Shown: positions 25,539 through 33,954 of the stretch, in pieces
How the letters are laid out: the number at the start of each line of letters is the position of its first letter
Numbering within the stretch: position 1 is the first letter of the stretch
Source: DATFAS01 sp035254305
GTDB lineage: Bacteria > Bacillota > Bacilli > Aneurinibacillales > RAOX-1
Direction: 5' to 3'
Assembly (NCBI GenBank): GCA_035254305.1
Contig: DATFAS010000025.1
Span: 1 to 43,636, forward strand
DNA length: 43,636 nucleotides
Notes under the pieces: generated by a model
The model's database searches: none
Told to the model about the DNA's origin: nothing
Seen by the model: the letters and a program-made list of their open reading frames with translations, nothing else
Program-made: the position numbers and the translations under genes

Positions 25539-26305
25539 CCATTATTCAACTCCTTCCATACCAATTGAAAGTATGTCTGAAAATCTGGCACTTCTCTGCT
25601 CTCAAAGGGAAGTGGTTTGCGGATGGAATCAGGCATTTCAATCACCGTTTTAATGCGTCCTGGATTGGGTGATAGAACAATAATTCGATCGGACATGGCA
25701 ATGGCTTCTGAGATATCGTGGGTAACAAGAAGAGCAGTTTTCTGTTTTCTTCTTAGAGTGTCTATTACTAAATCCTCTAATTTTAATTTTGTTTGATAAT
25801 CTAAAGCTGAGAAGGGTTCATCCAGTAAAAGGATGCCTGGATTCGTTGCTAGTGTTCTTACAAGTGCTACCCGTTGTCTCATACCTCCAGAAAGTTGACT
25901 TGGAAAGTGATCTTTATAAGAAAGAAGGCCCATTTCGGAAAGGAGTTTAAGGGCTTTTTTTTCTGTTTCTACGGTTAATGTCTTTTGTATTTCAAGGCCA
26001 AGAAGAATATTCTCACGAATGGTCCGCCAACTAAGTAGGTAATCTTGCTGTAGCATATAGCCTATTTGCCTAGAAGGGCCTGAAACCTTCTCACCGCGAA
26101 TGGTAATGTTTCCACTTGTTGGCCGAAAGAGACCAGCTAGCATGGATAGCAGCGTACTTTTTCCACATCCACTTGGACCAAGTAGGGTAACGAATTCCCC
26201 GTCTCCCACTGTAAAGCTAATATTTTCTAAGGCTTGATTCTCGCCATCGTGAGTAATAAATGTCTTGGTGACATGATCGAAGGAAATTACACGGTTGGAC
26301 AGCAT
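25535..26305 (-). CDS. ABC importer ATPase (SsuB/TauB-like)
   Basis: A 256-aa nucleotide-binding subunit with Walker A GPSGCGKST, Q-loop MLQQDYLLSWRT, signature LSGGMRQRVALVRTL, Walker B ILLLDEPFSALD and switch VTHDISEA, all intact. I choose the ATG at 26305, because GGAGGAGGTG stands six bases upstream; an in-frame ATG at 26323 would place that site inside the gene. It is coupled to the permease and follows the MFS gene by 60 bp. Confidence 0.93.
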   Translation of the reverse strand: MLSNRVISFDHVTKTFITHDGENQALENISFTVGDGEFVTLLGPSGCGKSTLLSMLAGLFRPTSGNITIRGEKVSGPSRQIGYMLQQDYLLSWRTIRENILLGLEIQKTLTVETEKKALKLLSEMGLLSYKDHFPSQLSGGMRQRVALVRTLATNPGILLLDEPFSALDYQTKLKLEDLVIDTLRRKQKTALLVTHDISEAIAMSDRIIVLSPNPGRIKTVIEMPDSIRKPLPFESREVPDFQTYFQLVWKELNNG

Positions 26306-26365
26306 GATGCCCACCTCCTCCATTTATGTTATTCCTGGAGGAGAAAATGGGTGAGAGTTTATTTC

Positions 26366-27631
26366 TTATACCCGGACCTTACTAAGGAAAAACCATGTTA
26401 CTAAGAGGGCGAGATTAACAGCTAGCAGTAATCCGCTTAAGATGAAGGCATCGTCACGCCACGAAATAAGAAGTAAGAAAATTGTCAGGGAGCATAGTCG
26501 TCCAACATTCAGACCTGTTTCGCGAATCACAATGTTTTCAACCTTCCACTTGGCACTATTTTTACTTTTTCCAATCGCATCAAAGACAACGGATACTGCA
26601 GGAATATAGAACAATGGACTAAAAAGACTAACGCCAATTCCCATGAAAAGAAGGGTTTTGTAATTCAGGTCGAAAAATAAAGGGATGGTGGAAATAGACA
26701 TTAGTATGGTTCCAAGCAGTAGTGCCCGTGCTCGCCATGTGGTTTTAATCACTTTTCCTACTATGTAGAATGAAACAAAGGATACAGCTGAGGTGATAAA
26801 CGTATAAATACCGAGCTTCCATTCGTTTTTCGTACTGATATAGACGAGTAACCCCACCAAAAAGCTAAATACAGATTCATTAAAGCCTTGTCCAATCATA
26901 GCTAGAAAAACTAATTTCCAGGTTTTGCTGCGAGTGAAAACCTGATAGGTTTGCGGCAAAGTAAAGCTTCCACCGGATTTTCTTTTTTCAAGGAAAAAGC
27001 TAACCATTACCCCTGTAACGTAGATACCTAATGAAACAGAAAATACCACGGTATATCCAGTTAGCCCAGACATTTTAGAAATAGTATACCCAGCAGCAAG
27101 GGGAGCTGCCATACCTACGAGAGAACCAAAAACGCCTGATAGGCCATTGAATTTATCACGATTTTCTCGATTCGTAATTTCAAATAATACAATATTGAAG
27201 GAAAACCAAAAAAATCCTTGCCCAACCCCTTGCAGAAAACCTAAAGGAATGATCAAAGAAGCAGCCTTGTCTCCAAGGAGCAGAACCAAAAGATAAAATG
27301 AGGCAGCAAGTGCAATGCCAGTACGAAGGCAAGACATTTTATTGTATTGTTTGACCCACTTTCCAGTAAGCATAAAGGTTATCTGCATCGCAGAAAAGAA
27401 GGAAATGTTATACCATCCAATTAAACTATATCCACTATTCTCCTTCCATAAATATACATTCACAAATGTCCCAGATAAGGCTTCCGAAAAGAGAAAGAGT
27501 GTGTAAACTGTGAGGAGAAGACGTCCTTGTTTACCTAATTCATGGGTGAAAATTTTCTTTTTTTCCTTGTGTTCGGTCCTGAGTTCCTCCTTCCATGGGT
27601 AAAATAATCCGCGCTTAGATTTTACAGCCAT
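26366..27631 (-). CDS. MFS transporter, substrate unknown
   Basis: A 421-aa membrane protein with about 12 helices in two halves and a charged central loop around residues 210-225 (FFLEKRKSGGSF). The first 35 residues are unusually long and basic/acidic for an MFS start, but GGAGGG sits just before ATG 27631. The fold is clear; no drug or sugar signature lets me name a substrate. It lies between the ABC lipoprotein and ATPase genes on the same strand, so it may be co-regulated with the importer, or be an insertion into an older four-gene unit. Confidence 0.8.
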   Translation of the reverse strand: MAVKSKRGLFYPWKEELRTEHKEKKKIFTHELGKQGRLLLTVYTLFLFSEALSGTFVNVYLWKENSGYSLIGWYNISFFSAMQITFMLTGKWVKQYNKMSCLRTGIALAASFYLLVLLLGDKAASLIIPLGFLQGVGQGFFWFSFNIVLFEITNRENRDKFNGLSGVFGSLVGMAAPLAAGYTISKMSGLTGYTVVFSVSLGIYVTGVMVSFFLEKRKSGGSFTLPQTYQVFTRSKTWKLVFLAMIGQGFNESVFSFLVGLLVYISTKNEWKLGIYTFITSAVSFVSFYIVGKVIKTTWRARALLLGTILMSISTIPLFFDLNYKTLLFMGIGVSLFSPLFYIPAVSVVFDAIGKSKNSAKWKVENIVIRETGLNVGRLCSLTIFLLLISWRDDAFILSGLLLAVNLALLVTWFFLSKVRV

Positions 27632-27694
27632 GTGTTCCCTCCAGAACTGATTTCTGACTATAAGATTTCCCTTTAGCGATCTAATTATGAAATG

Positions 27695-27727
27695 AAAAAG
27701 AAATCCGGGTTCTTGAAGGAACCCGGA
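27695..27727 (-). terminator. Intrinsic terminator after the ABC lipoprotein gene
   Basis: On the minus strand, a 9-bp stem TCCGGGTTC / GAACCCGGA (27704-27727) with a 6-base loop, followed by TTTCTTTTT. It starts seven bases after the lipoprotein stop and would limit read-through into the MFS-ATPase-permease genes. Confidence 0.88.
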
Positions 27728-27734
27728 AACAAGG

Positions 27735-28727
27735 TTATTTCATTGCATTTTTTGCGAATTCTGTATTCACTATATCCGGATAAGCAACCTTTTGTTTTAA
27801 CTCACCGGAGCCTTCCATCACTGCTTCAAGATTATGATATTCTTCTTCATCTAGAATAGGATCAGTAGCGAAGGAACCTTGATCTTTATATCGCTGTAAG
27901 ACAGTCACAAGTGTTTTGCGGTCAAGGCCGTCAAATTGTTTTCCAATGACATCAGCGATCTCATCAACAGAATGTCCAGCTACCCACTTTTGCGCTTTAT
28001 AGATGGCATTGGTAAATTTCTGAACAACTTCTGGATGCTCCTTAATAAAGCTTTGTTTGGTTATATAGTCTGTATAGGGAAGCTTTCCGCTATCTTTACC
28101 AAACGACCCTACCACGTATCCTTTACCAGCCAATTCTAATTGGGAGGCGATAGGTTCAAATAGCTGGACGTAGTCACCTGTTCCTGATGCAAATGCACTT
28201 CCTAAATTAGCATAATCGATATTTTGAATGATATTTACATCCTTAAAGGGGGTTACGCCATTTTTCTTCTGAACGAATTCACTGACCATTTCTGGCATGC
28301 CACCCGGCCTTTGCCCGATCATGGTTTTTCCTTTTAGCATATTCCAATTGAAATTTTGAATCGGCTCCCGGGAAACGAGGAAAGAACCATCGGTTTGAGT
28401 TAATTGGGCGAAATTAATAGCGGGGTCTGTAGCCCCTTGATTTTTCACATAAATAGTTGCCTCGGAACCCATGAGGATCACTTCGGCATTTCCACTAAGT
28501 AGAGCTGTCATGGCTTTATCTCCACCATTGGCATTCGTTAATTCTACATCTAGACCCTCTTCTTTAAAGAATCCTTTTTCTAAAGCTACATATTGAGGGG
28601 CATAAAAGATGGAATGGGTCACCTCAAATAGGCGAATTTTTTGTGGAGAGGTTTTTCCACAAGCGGAAACCACCGCGAGAAGAATACTTAGAGCTAATAA
28701 ACTAATTAGACGAAGCCGGTTTTTCAT
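27735..28727 (-). CDS. ABC importer solute-binding lipoprotein (SsuA/NMT1-THI5-like)
   Basis: A 330-aa lipoprotein with signal peptide and lipobox VSAC (Cys23). The mature part is a type II periplasmic-binding fold of the NMT1/THI5 family: THSIFYAPQYVALEKGFFKEEGLDVEL, GGDKAMTALLSGNAEVILMG and GQRPGGMPE. Such proteins bind sulfonates, taurine, nitrate, riboflavin or pyrimidine thiamine precursors. I saw no TPP riboswitch upstream, so thiamine is not specifically supported. The start ATG 28727 has AAGGAGGT seven bases upstream; a longer frame begins further up but lacks a signal peptide at its end. It is the partner of the ATPase and permease downstream. Confidence 0.92.
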   Translation of the reverse strand: MKNRLRLISLLALSILLAVVSACGKTSPQKIRLFEVTHSIFYAPQYVALEKGFFKEEGLDVELTNANGGDKAMTALLSGNAEVILMGSEATIYVKNQGATDPAINFAQLTQTDGSFLVSREPIQNFNWNMLKGKTMIGQRPGGMPEMVSEFVQKKNGVTPFKDVNIIQNIDYANLGSAFASGTGDYVQLFEPIASQLELAGKGYVVGSFGKDSGKLPYTDYITKQSFIKEHPEVVQKFTNAIYKAQKWVAGHSVDEIADVIGKQFDGLDRKTLVTVLQRYKDQGSFATDPILDEEEYHNLEAVMEGSGELKQKVAYPDIVNTEFAKNAMK

Positions 28728-28877
28728 TCTTTCTACCTCCTTAAAAGTGTTTTTTAGTAGGCTTCTGTGTATCCTATGTAAGGATGGAAAAAGTGTGCAG
28801 ATGCCCATAAAAAATGAAGTCTCAGGAGTAGGTCACAAAGCTCTCACAAATTATGTAAAGCGATCTAAAAAAATTCG

Positions 28878-28886
28878 TGCTATAAT
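28878..28886 (+). promoter_or_regulatory. Extended -10 promoter TGCTATAAT of the hem operon
   Basis: TATAAT (28881-28886) preceded by TGC, about 104 bases before hemA ATG. The -35 region is weak. The leader between has no recognised regulatory RNA. Confidence 0.6.
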
Positions 28887-28989
28887 GAACTGTGGATGAG
28901 ACAGGCAAATGTGTGAGGATTATCACGTCTACTAACGGTATAGTAGGGTAAACTAGCACATAAGAAAACGAGTTGGGGTGGAAAGTAAA

Positions 28990-30354
28990 ATGCACATCCT
29001 AGTTGTTGGATTAAATTATAAGACGGCCCCGGTTGAAGTGCGTGAGTGTTTTGCTTTCAAAGATCATGAGAAAGAAAACGCGATACAGAAACTTCGAACT
29101 GCCAATAGCATCCAAGAATGCGTATTAGTCGGAACTTGCAACCGGACGGAAATCTATGCCGTTGTAGATCAATTGCATACAGGTAGACATTTTATCAAGG
29201 CTTTTCTATCGGATTGGTTCGGCATGGATAGAGACAGCTTTGTTGACTATTTATATATTAAAGAGGATGACGAAGCTGTTCGTCATTTGTTCCGAGTGGT
29301 TTGTGGGCTCGATTCTATGGTATTAGGTGAGACGCAAATTCTTGGACAAGTTCGCGATGGTTTTATCCAGAGCCAAGATCTAAAAGCAACCGGTACGGTC
29401 TTTAATACTTTATTTAAACAAGCGATTACGCTGGCTAAGCGTGCCCATTCTGAAACAGACATTGGTAAGAATGCTGTCTCGGTTAGTTATGCGGCCATTG
29501 AGCTTGGTAAGAAGATTTTTGGTTCCTTTAATGACAAAACAGTTGTTATTCTTGGCGCAGGGAAAATGGGTGAATTAACAGGTAAACATCTTAGAGCTAA
29601 TGGAGTGAATAAGGTTATTGTCGTTAATCGGACCCATGATCGTGCATTATCTCTTGCTGAACAATTTGATGGGGTAGCCTACCCGATGGATGATTTATCC
29701 CTAGCGTTAACCAAAGCAGATATCCTCATCAGCTCTACAGGTTCTGACGGATATGTGGTGACGAAGAAGGATATCCAAGATATTTCACGTAGAAGAAATC
29801 ATAGGCCGTTATTTATGATTGATATTGCTGTACCAAGGGATCTTGACCCTCAAATCAATGAATTAGATAATGTTTATTTATATGATATCGATGATTTAGA
29901 AGGAATTGTAGAAGCGAATCTCCATGAACGTGCAAGAGAAGCTGAGAAAATTGGCGTAATGATAGGAGAAGAATTGGCTCTATTTAAATCATGGCTTAAT
30001 ACTTTAGGTGTTGTTCCAGTCATAACAGCTTTACGTGAGAAGTCTCTACAGATTCAAGCAGAGGCCATTCGTAACATTGAGAATAAGCTTCCTGAACTTA
30101 CTGAGAATGAACTTCGTATTATTCGGAAATATTCCAAAACAATTGTCAACCAGATGCTTCACGATCCTTTGGTTCGGATGAAGGAAATGGCTGCGCAAAG
30201 TGATGGAGAAGAGGCTCTCGAGTTATTCGTGAAGATATTTGCACTTGAAGAGGAAATAGCCAAGATGAACCGAATGAAACAAGAGACTGCACCTAAGCCA
30301 GAATGGCGCCTGCCGACTTTTAAGGTCGTGAGTGATGCTCCATTACGCTCCTAA
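28990..30354 (+). CDS. hemA: Glutamyl-tRNA reductase
   Basis: A 454-aa NADPH-dependent enzyme converting glutamyl-tRNA to glutamate-1-semialdehyde, the first committed step of tetrapyrrole synthesis. Catalytic Cys50 lies in VGTCNRTE; LDSMVLGETQILGQVR and the NADP-binding GAGKMGELTGKHL are present, followed by the dimerisation helices. The ATG at 28990 (MHILVVGLNYKTAP) is supported by GGGGTG nine bases upstream and by homology to B. subtilis HemA; a GTG at 28978 overlaps that site. It opens the six-gene hem operon. Confidence 0.97.
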   Translation: MHILVVGLNYKTAPVEVRECFAFKDHEKENAIQKLRTANSIQECVLVGTCNRTEIYAVVDQLHTGRHFIKAFLSDWFGMDRDSFVDYLYIKEDDEAVRHLFRVVCGLDSMVLGETQILGQVRDGFIQSQDLKATGTVFNTLFKQAITLAKRAHSETDIGKNAVSVSYAAIELGKKIFGSFNDKTVVILGAGKMGELTGKHLRANGVNKVIVVNRTHDRALSLAEQFDGVAYPMDDLSLALTKADILISSTGSDGYVVTKKDIQDISRRRNHRPLFMIDIAVPRDLDPQINELDNVYLYDIDDLEGIVEANLHERAREAEKIGVMIGEELALFKSWLNTLGVVPVITALREKSLQIQAEAIRNIENKLPELTENELRIIRKYSKTIVNQMLHDPLVRMKEMAAQSDGEEALELFVKIFALEEEIAKMNRMKQETAPKPEWRLPTFKVVSDAPLRS

Positions 30355-30372
30355 AGAAGGGAGTGAGTATCC

Positions 30373-31197
30373 ATGATGGTTGAAAGCTGGATGTACGATG
30401 TGACCATTTATCTCTACGCTTTAAGCGTACTCTTTTACTTTTTTGATTTTATCCAAAGCAACCGGAAGGTCAATCGCATGGCTTTCTGGTTGCTTGCTGT
30501 TGTTTGGGTTTTGCAATCGAGCTTCTTTGTTTCTCAAATGGTCATGAAAGATTATTTTCCGGTACTCACCTTATTTGAGACCCTTTTCTTTTATTCGTGG
30601 ATCATGGTGAGCTTATCACTTATTATTAATTACTTTTTTCGTATTGATTTGTTTGTCTTTTTCTCTAATATTATCGGTTTTTCGGTAATGGCTGTTGCGC
30701 TATTTGCAAACCCTAGTGCTGCTCCTGCACTTTCTAAACAATTGTCTTCAGAACTTCTTTTTATTCATATTAGTTTGGCTTTTTTAAGCTATGGAGCATT
30801 TTCAGTTTCTTCTGTCTTATCAGGTATGTATTTATTACAGAACAAAACGCTGAAGCAAAAAAAGTGGAATCGCGTTTTACTTAAGCTTCCGAGCCTTGGA
30901 ATGCTTGAATTGTATGCTTATCGCTTGACACTTTTTGGAGTACCAACATTACTTCTTGCTATGATTCTCGGGATGCTTTGGGCACACTTAGTCGTGCCAG
31001 AAAATGTCTGGTTTGATCCTAAGGTTTTAATGTCGTTTGTGGTAATTGCGGCATATGGTACATATTTGTATCGGAAAATTAGTAATGATTGGCAGGGGAA
31101 GAAATTGGCGACGCTGAACGTGAGGGCGTTTCTAACTGTTCTTCTGAATTATTTAATTTCTGGCTCCATTTCTTCCTTTCATCAATGGTTGAGATAA
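30373..31197 (+). CDS. hemX: HemX: CcsA-like membrane protein of the hem operon
   Basis: A 274-aa integral membrane protein with about eight helices and the cytochrome c assembly (CcsA) domain; a Trp-rich loop near MLWAHLVVPENVWFDPK and a His in LLFIHISLAFLSYG are visible. In B. subtilis HemX lowers the cellular amount of HemA. It is the second gene of the operon, 18 bp after hemA, with GAAGGGAGTGAG as ribosome-binding region. Confidence 0.93.
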   Translation: MMVESWMYDVTIYLYALSVLFYFFDFIQSNRKVNRMAFWLLAVVWVLQSSFFVSQMVMKDYFPVLTLFETLFFYSWIMVSLSLIINYFFRIDLFVFFSNIIGFSVMAVALFANPSAAPALSKQLSSELLFIHISLAFLSYGAFSVSSVLSGMYLLQNKTLKQKKWNRVLLKLPSLGMLELYAYRLTLFGVPTLLLAMILGMLWAHLVVPENVWFDPKVLMSFVVIAAYGTYLYRKISNDWQGKKLATLNVRAFLTVLLNYLISGSISSFHQWLR

Positions 31198-31241
31198 ATA
31201 GCTTCAATAGGATAAATTTATTAGAATGGAGGCATTTTTCA

Positions 31242-32171
31242 ATGAGAAAAATTATCGTTGGTTCTAGACAAAGTGCGCTTGCCATGACACAGACGAAATG
31301 GGTGATTCGACAATTAGAGTCATTAGGTCTCCCATTTGAATTTGAAATCAAAAATATTGTCACCAAAGGGGATCAGATCCAGGATGTGACATTGTCTAAG
31401 GTAGGGGGGAAAGGCTTGTTCGTCAAGGAAATTGAGCAAGCTTTACTCGATGAAGAAATTGATATGGCTGTTCATAGTATGAAAGATATGCCAGGGATCT
31501 TGCCTGATGGATTAACCATTGGTTGTGTGCCTAAACGAGTAGATGTAAGGGATGTATTAATAAGTAAAGATGGGAAGACACTTGCCAATCTACCACAAGG
31601 TGCTGTGATTGGAACGAGTAGCTTGCGTAGAAGTGCCCAGCTTCTTGCTCATCGTCCTGATTTAACGATGAAATGGATTCGTGGGAATATCGATACTCGT
31701 ATTCGTAAGTTAACAGATGAAGATTATGATGCGATCATCCTAGCTGCTGCAGGCCTTGAAAGAATGGAATGGAAGGGGCAAGTGACAGAGTTCATCCCTG
31801 TTGATATTAGCCTTCCTGCTGTAGGGCAAGGGGCACTTAGTATTGAATGTAGAGAAAACGATAAGGAGCTGCTAGAGCTATTATCGAAGCTTAATGATTC
31901 ACAAACAGAGTTGGCAGTTCGGGCAGAACGAGCTTTCTTGAATACATTACAAGGTGGTTGTCAGGTTCCTATCGGTGCCTATGCCACTTGGGAGCAGAAT
32001 GAAGGGTCAATTATGGGGCTTGTAGCTGATCCGTCTGGGCAGTTGATTCTTAAAGATTCTATTCAGGGTGAAAATCCAGAGGAAATCGGTAGTAAGCTTG
32101 GTAAGCTATTAATTGAGAAAGGTGCCTCAGAAATCCTCGACAAGGTTCGTTCTGAGAATCATATCGTATGA
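31242..32171 (+). CDS. hemC: Porphobilinogen deaminase (hydroxymethylbilane synthase)
   Basis: A 309-aa enzyme polymerising four porphobilinogens. Motifs: GSRQSALAMTQT, HSMKDMPG, the arginine-rich GTSSLRRSAQLLAHRPD, and GGCQVPIGAYA with Cys240, the dipyrromethane cofactor attachment site. ATG 31242 follows ATGGAGG; a longer frame opening upstream overlaps hemX and is not conserved. The stop overlaps hemD ATG by four bases. Confidence 0.97.
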   Translation: MRKIIVGSRQSALAMTQTKWVIRQLESLGLPFEFEIKNIVTKGDQIQDVTLSKVGGKGLFVKEIEQALLDEEIDMAVHSMKDMPGILPDGLTIGCVPKRVDVRDVLISKDGKTLANLPQGAVIGTSSLRRSAQLLAHRPDLTMKWIRGNIDTRIRKLTDEDYDAIILAAAGLERMEWKGQVTEFIPVDISLPAVGQGALSIECRENDKELLELLSKLNDSQTELAVRAERAFLNTLQGGCQVPIGAYATWEQNEGSIMGLVADPSGQLILKDSIQGENPEEIGSKLGKLLIEKGASEILDKVRSENHIV

Positions 32172-32944
32172 TAGCTGTTAAGCCTCTTACAGGAAAAACG
32201 GTTCTCGTAACCCGGTCCAGAAAGCAGGCTAGTGAACTGGTGAGAAGAATCGAGGAGCTTGGAGGGGAAGTTATCGAATTTCCTGTAATCGAAATTGTTC
32301 CCCCTAACAATGCAGATCCTATGGACAAAGCAATCACAAACCTTCACTTATTTGATTGGGTTATTTTTACAAGTGGGAATGGTGCTGAATGCTTCTTTCA
32401 ACGGGTAAAAGAGCTAAATATTGATTTTCATGCTTACAAAATTGCAGTGGTCGGTCCCAAAACAGCTGAAGTCATTCGACAATGGGGGAAGGAACCGGAT
32501 CTAATCGCCAGGGATTTCAAGGCAGAGGGCTTGTTAGAAGAACTATTGCAGGTTCTAACAGGTAAAGAACAAATCTTGTTTCCTCGTTCTAGTATAGCAA
32601 GACCTCTACTAGCAGCAGAGCTTTCGAGGAAAGGTATACAGGTGACGGAAGTAGATGCTTATGATACGGTAATGGCAGTAGAGAAAGGCATGGATGTATT
32701 CTCTGCGCTTGAGAATAAATCGATTGATTATATCACCTTCACAAGTTCATCAACAGTGAAGAACTTTTGTGAGGCGATACCCAAGGAGTCAATAGAGGGC
32801 TTGCTGAAAGGAATCGGGATCGTTTGTATCGGTCCTATTACTGCACAAACAGCAGTGAATTATCAGCTAGAGATTAGTGCTATAGCCGAGGAACATACGA
32901 TTGATGGTTTAATCGATGTCTTGGTTAAGAATGCCATTCATTAA
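32168..32944 (+). CDS. hemD: Uroporphyrinogen-III synthase
   Basis: A 258-aa enzyme that closes hydroxymethylbilane into uroporphyrinogen III. Sequence in this family is poorly conserved, but GKTVLVTRSRKQASELVRRIEELGG-type start, PVIEIVPP, DWVIFTSGNGAECF and the second-half YITFTSSSTVKNF are characteristic. It is coupled to hemC by an ATGA overlap and followed by hemB after 20 bp, the standard Bacillus order. Confidence 0.94.
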   Translation: MIAVKPLTGKTVLVTRSRKQASELVRRIEELGGEVIEFPVIEIVPPNNADPMDKAITNLHLFDWVIFTSGNGAECFFQRVKELNIDFHAYKIAVVGPKTAEVIRQWGKEPDLIARDFKAEGLLEELLQVLTGKEQILFPRSSIARPLLAAELSRKGIQVTEVDAYDTVMAVEKGMDVFSALENKSIDYITFTSSSTVKNFCEAIPKESIEGLLKGIGIVCIGPITAQTAVNYQLEISAIAEEHTIDGLIDVLVKNAIH

Positions 32945-32964
32945 AAAGTTGGGAGGAAAGGAAT

Positions 32965-33954
32965 ATGTTTAGAAGACATAGAAGACTTCGCAGTAGTGCT
33001 GCCATGAGAAATATGGTAAGAGAGAACCGACTCACTGCCAACGATTTTATTTACCCACTCTTTGTTGTGGAAGGTACTCAGATTAAAGAGGAAATTCCTT
33101 CAATGCCTGGAGTTTATCATTATTCTCTTGATTTATTAGAGCAAGAAATTCGTGAAGTCGTAGATCTAGGTATTCCATCTATCATGGTATTTGGTGTACC
33201 AAACCATAAAGATGAGTGTGGTAGCCAAGCTTACCATGATCATGGAATTGTACAATTAGCTGTTCAACAGATTAAACAATGGGCACCGGAATTGGTTGTT
33301 ATTGCAGATACCTGCCTATGTCAATATACAGATCATGGGCATTGTGGAGTCATTAAAGATCAGGTTGTTGATAATGATGCCTCTTTAGAACTATTGGTTA
33401 AAACTGCGGTTTCTCAAGCACAGGCAGGTGCAGATATTATTGCCCCTTCTAATATGATGGATGGCTTCGTGGAAGCGATCAGACAAGGATTAGATGAGGC
33501 AGGATTTACCCATATTCCTATCATGTCCTATGCGGTGAAATATGCCTCTGCTTTCTATGGCCCATTCCGAGAAGCAGCTCATTCTACTCCACAATTTGGC
33601 GATCGTAAAACATATCAAATGGACCCAGCCAATATGCGTGAGGCTCTAAGAGAAGCAGCATCTGACGTGGAGGAAGGCGCTGATTTCCTTATCGTTAAAC
33701 CTGCTATGGCTTATATGGATATTATTCGTATCGTTAGAGACCAGTTCAACCTTCCTGTTGTTGCCTATAATGTTAGTGGAGAATACGCCATGATTAAAGC
33801 TGCTGCAGCAAATGGATGGATTGATGAGAAGTCTATTACACTAGAGTTATTGAACGGCTTTAAGCGTGCGGGTGCAGATATTATTTTAACTTATTTTGCA
33901 AAAGATGCTGTTCGTTGGCTGCAAGGAGGCTCGTCAGATGTCAAGAAATCATAA
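32965..33954 (+). CDS. hemB: Delta-aminolevulinic acid dehydratase (porphobilinogen synthase)
   Basis: A 329-aa enzyme condensing two 5-aminolevulinates. The zinc-type metal site is present as DTCLCQYTDHGHCG with three cysteines; the two active-site lysines are in MSYAVKYASAFYGPFR and in the Schiff-base segment IVKPAMAYMD. The N-terminal arm RRHRRLR is typical. GGGAGGAAAGG precedes the ATG. Its 3' end overlaps hemL by 17 bases. Confidence 0.97.
   Translation: MFRRHRRLRSSAAMRNMVRENRLTANDFIYPLFVVEGTQIKEEIPSMPGVYHYSLDLLEQEIREVVDLGIPSIMVFGVPNHKDECGSQAYHDHGIVQLAVQQIKQWAPELVVIADTCLCQYTDHGHCGVIKDQVVDNDASLELLVKTAVSQAQAGADIIAPSNMMDGFVEAIRQGLDEAGFTHIPIMSYAVKYASAFYGPFREAAHSTPQFGDRKTYQMDPANMREALREAASDVEEGADFLIVKPAMAYMDIIRIVRDQFNLPVVAYNVSGEYAMIKAAAANGWIDEKSITLELLNGFKRAGADIILTYFAKDAVRWLQGGSSDVKKS

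Noticed and set aside
28728..28870. TPP riboswitch upstream of the NMT1/THI5-like lipoprotein gene
   Set aside because: Sought because of the family link to thiamine precursors, but no THI-box-like conserved segments are visible, so thiamine is not supported.
31089..31241. Longer hemC with an N-terminal extension overlapping hemX
   Set aside because: ATG 31242 has a proper ribosome-binding site and the conserved family N-terminus; the extension encodes no recognisable sequence.
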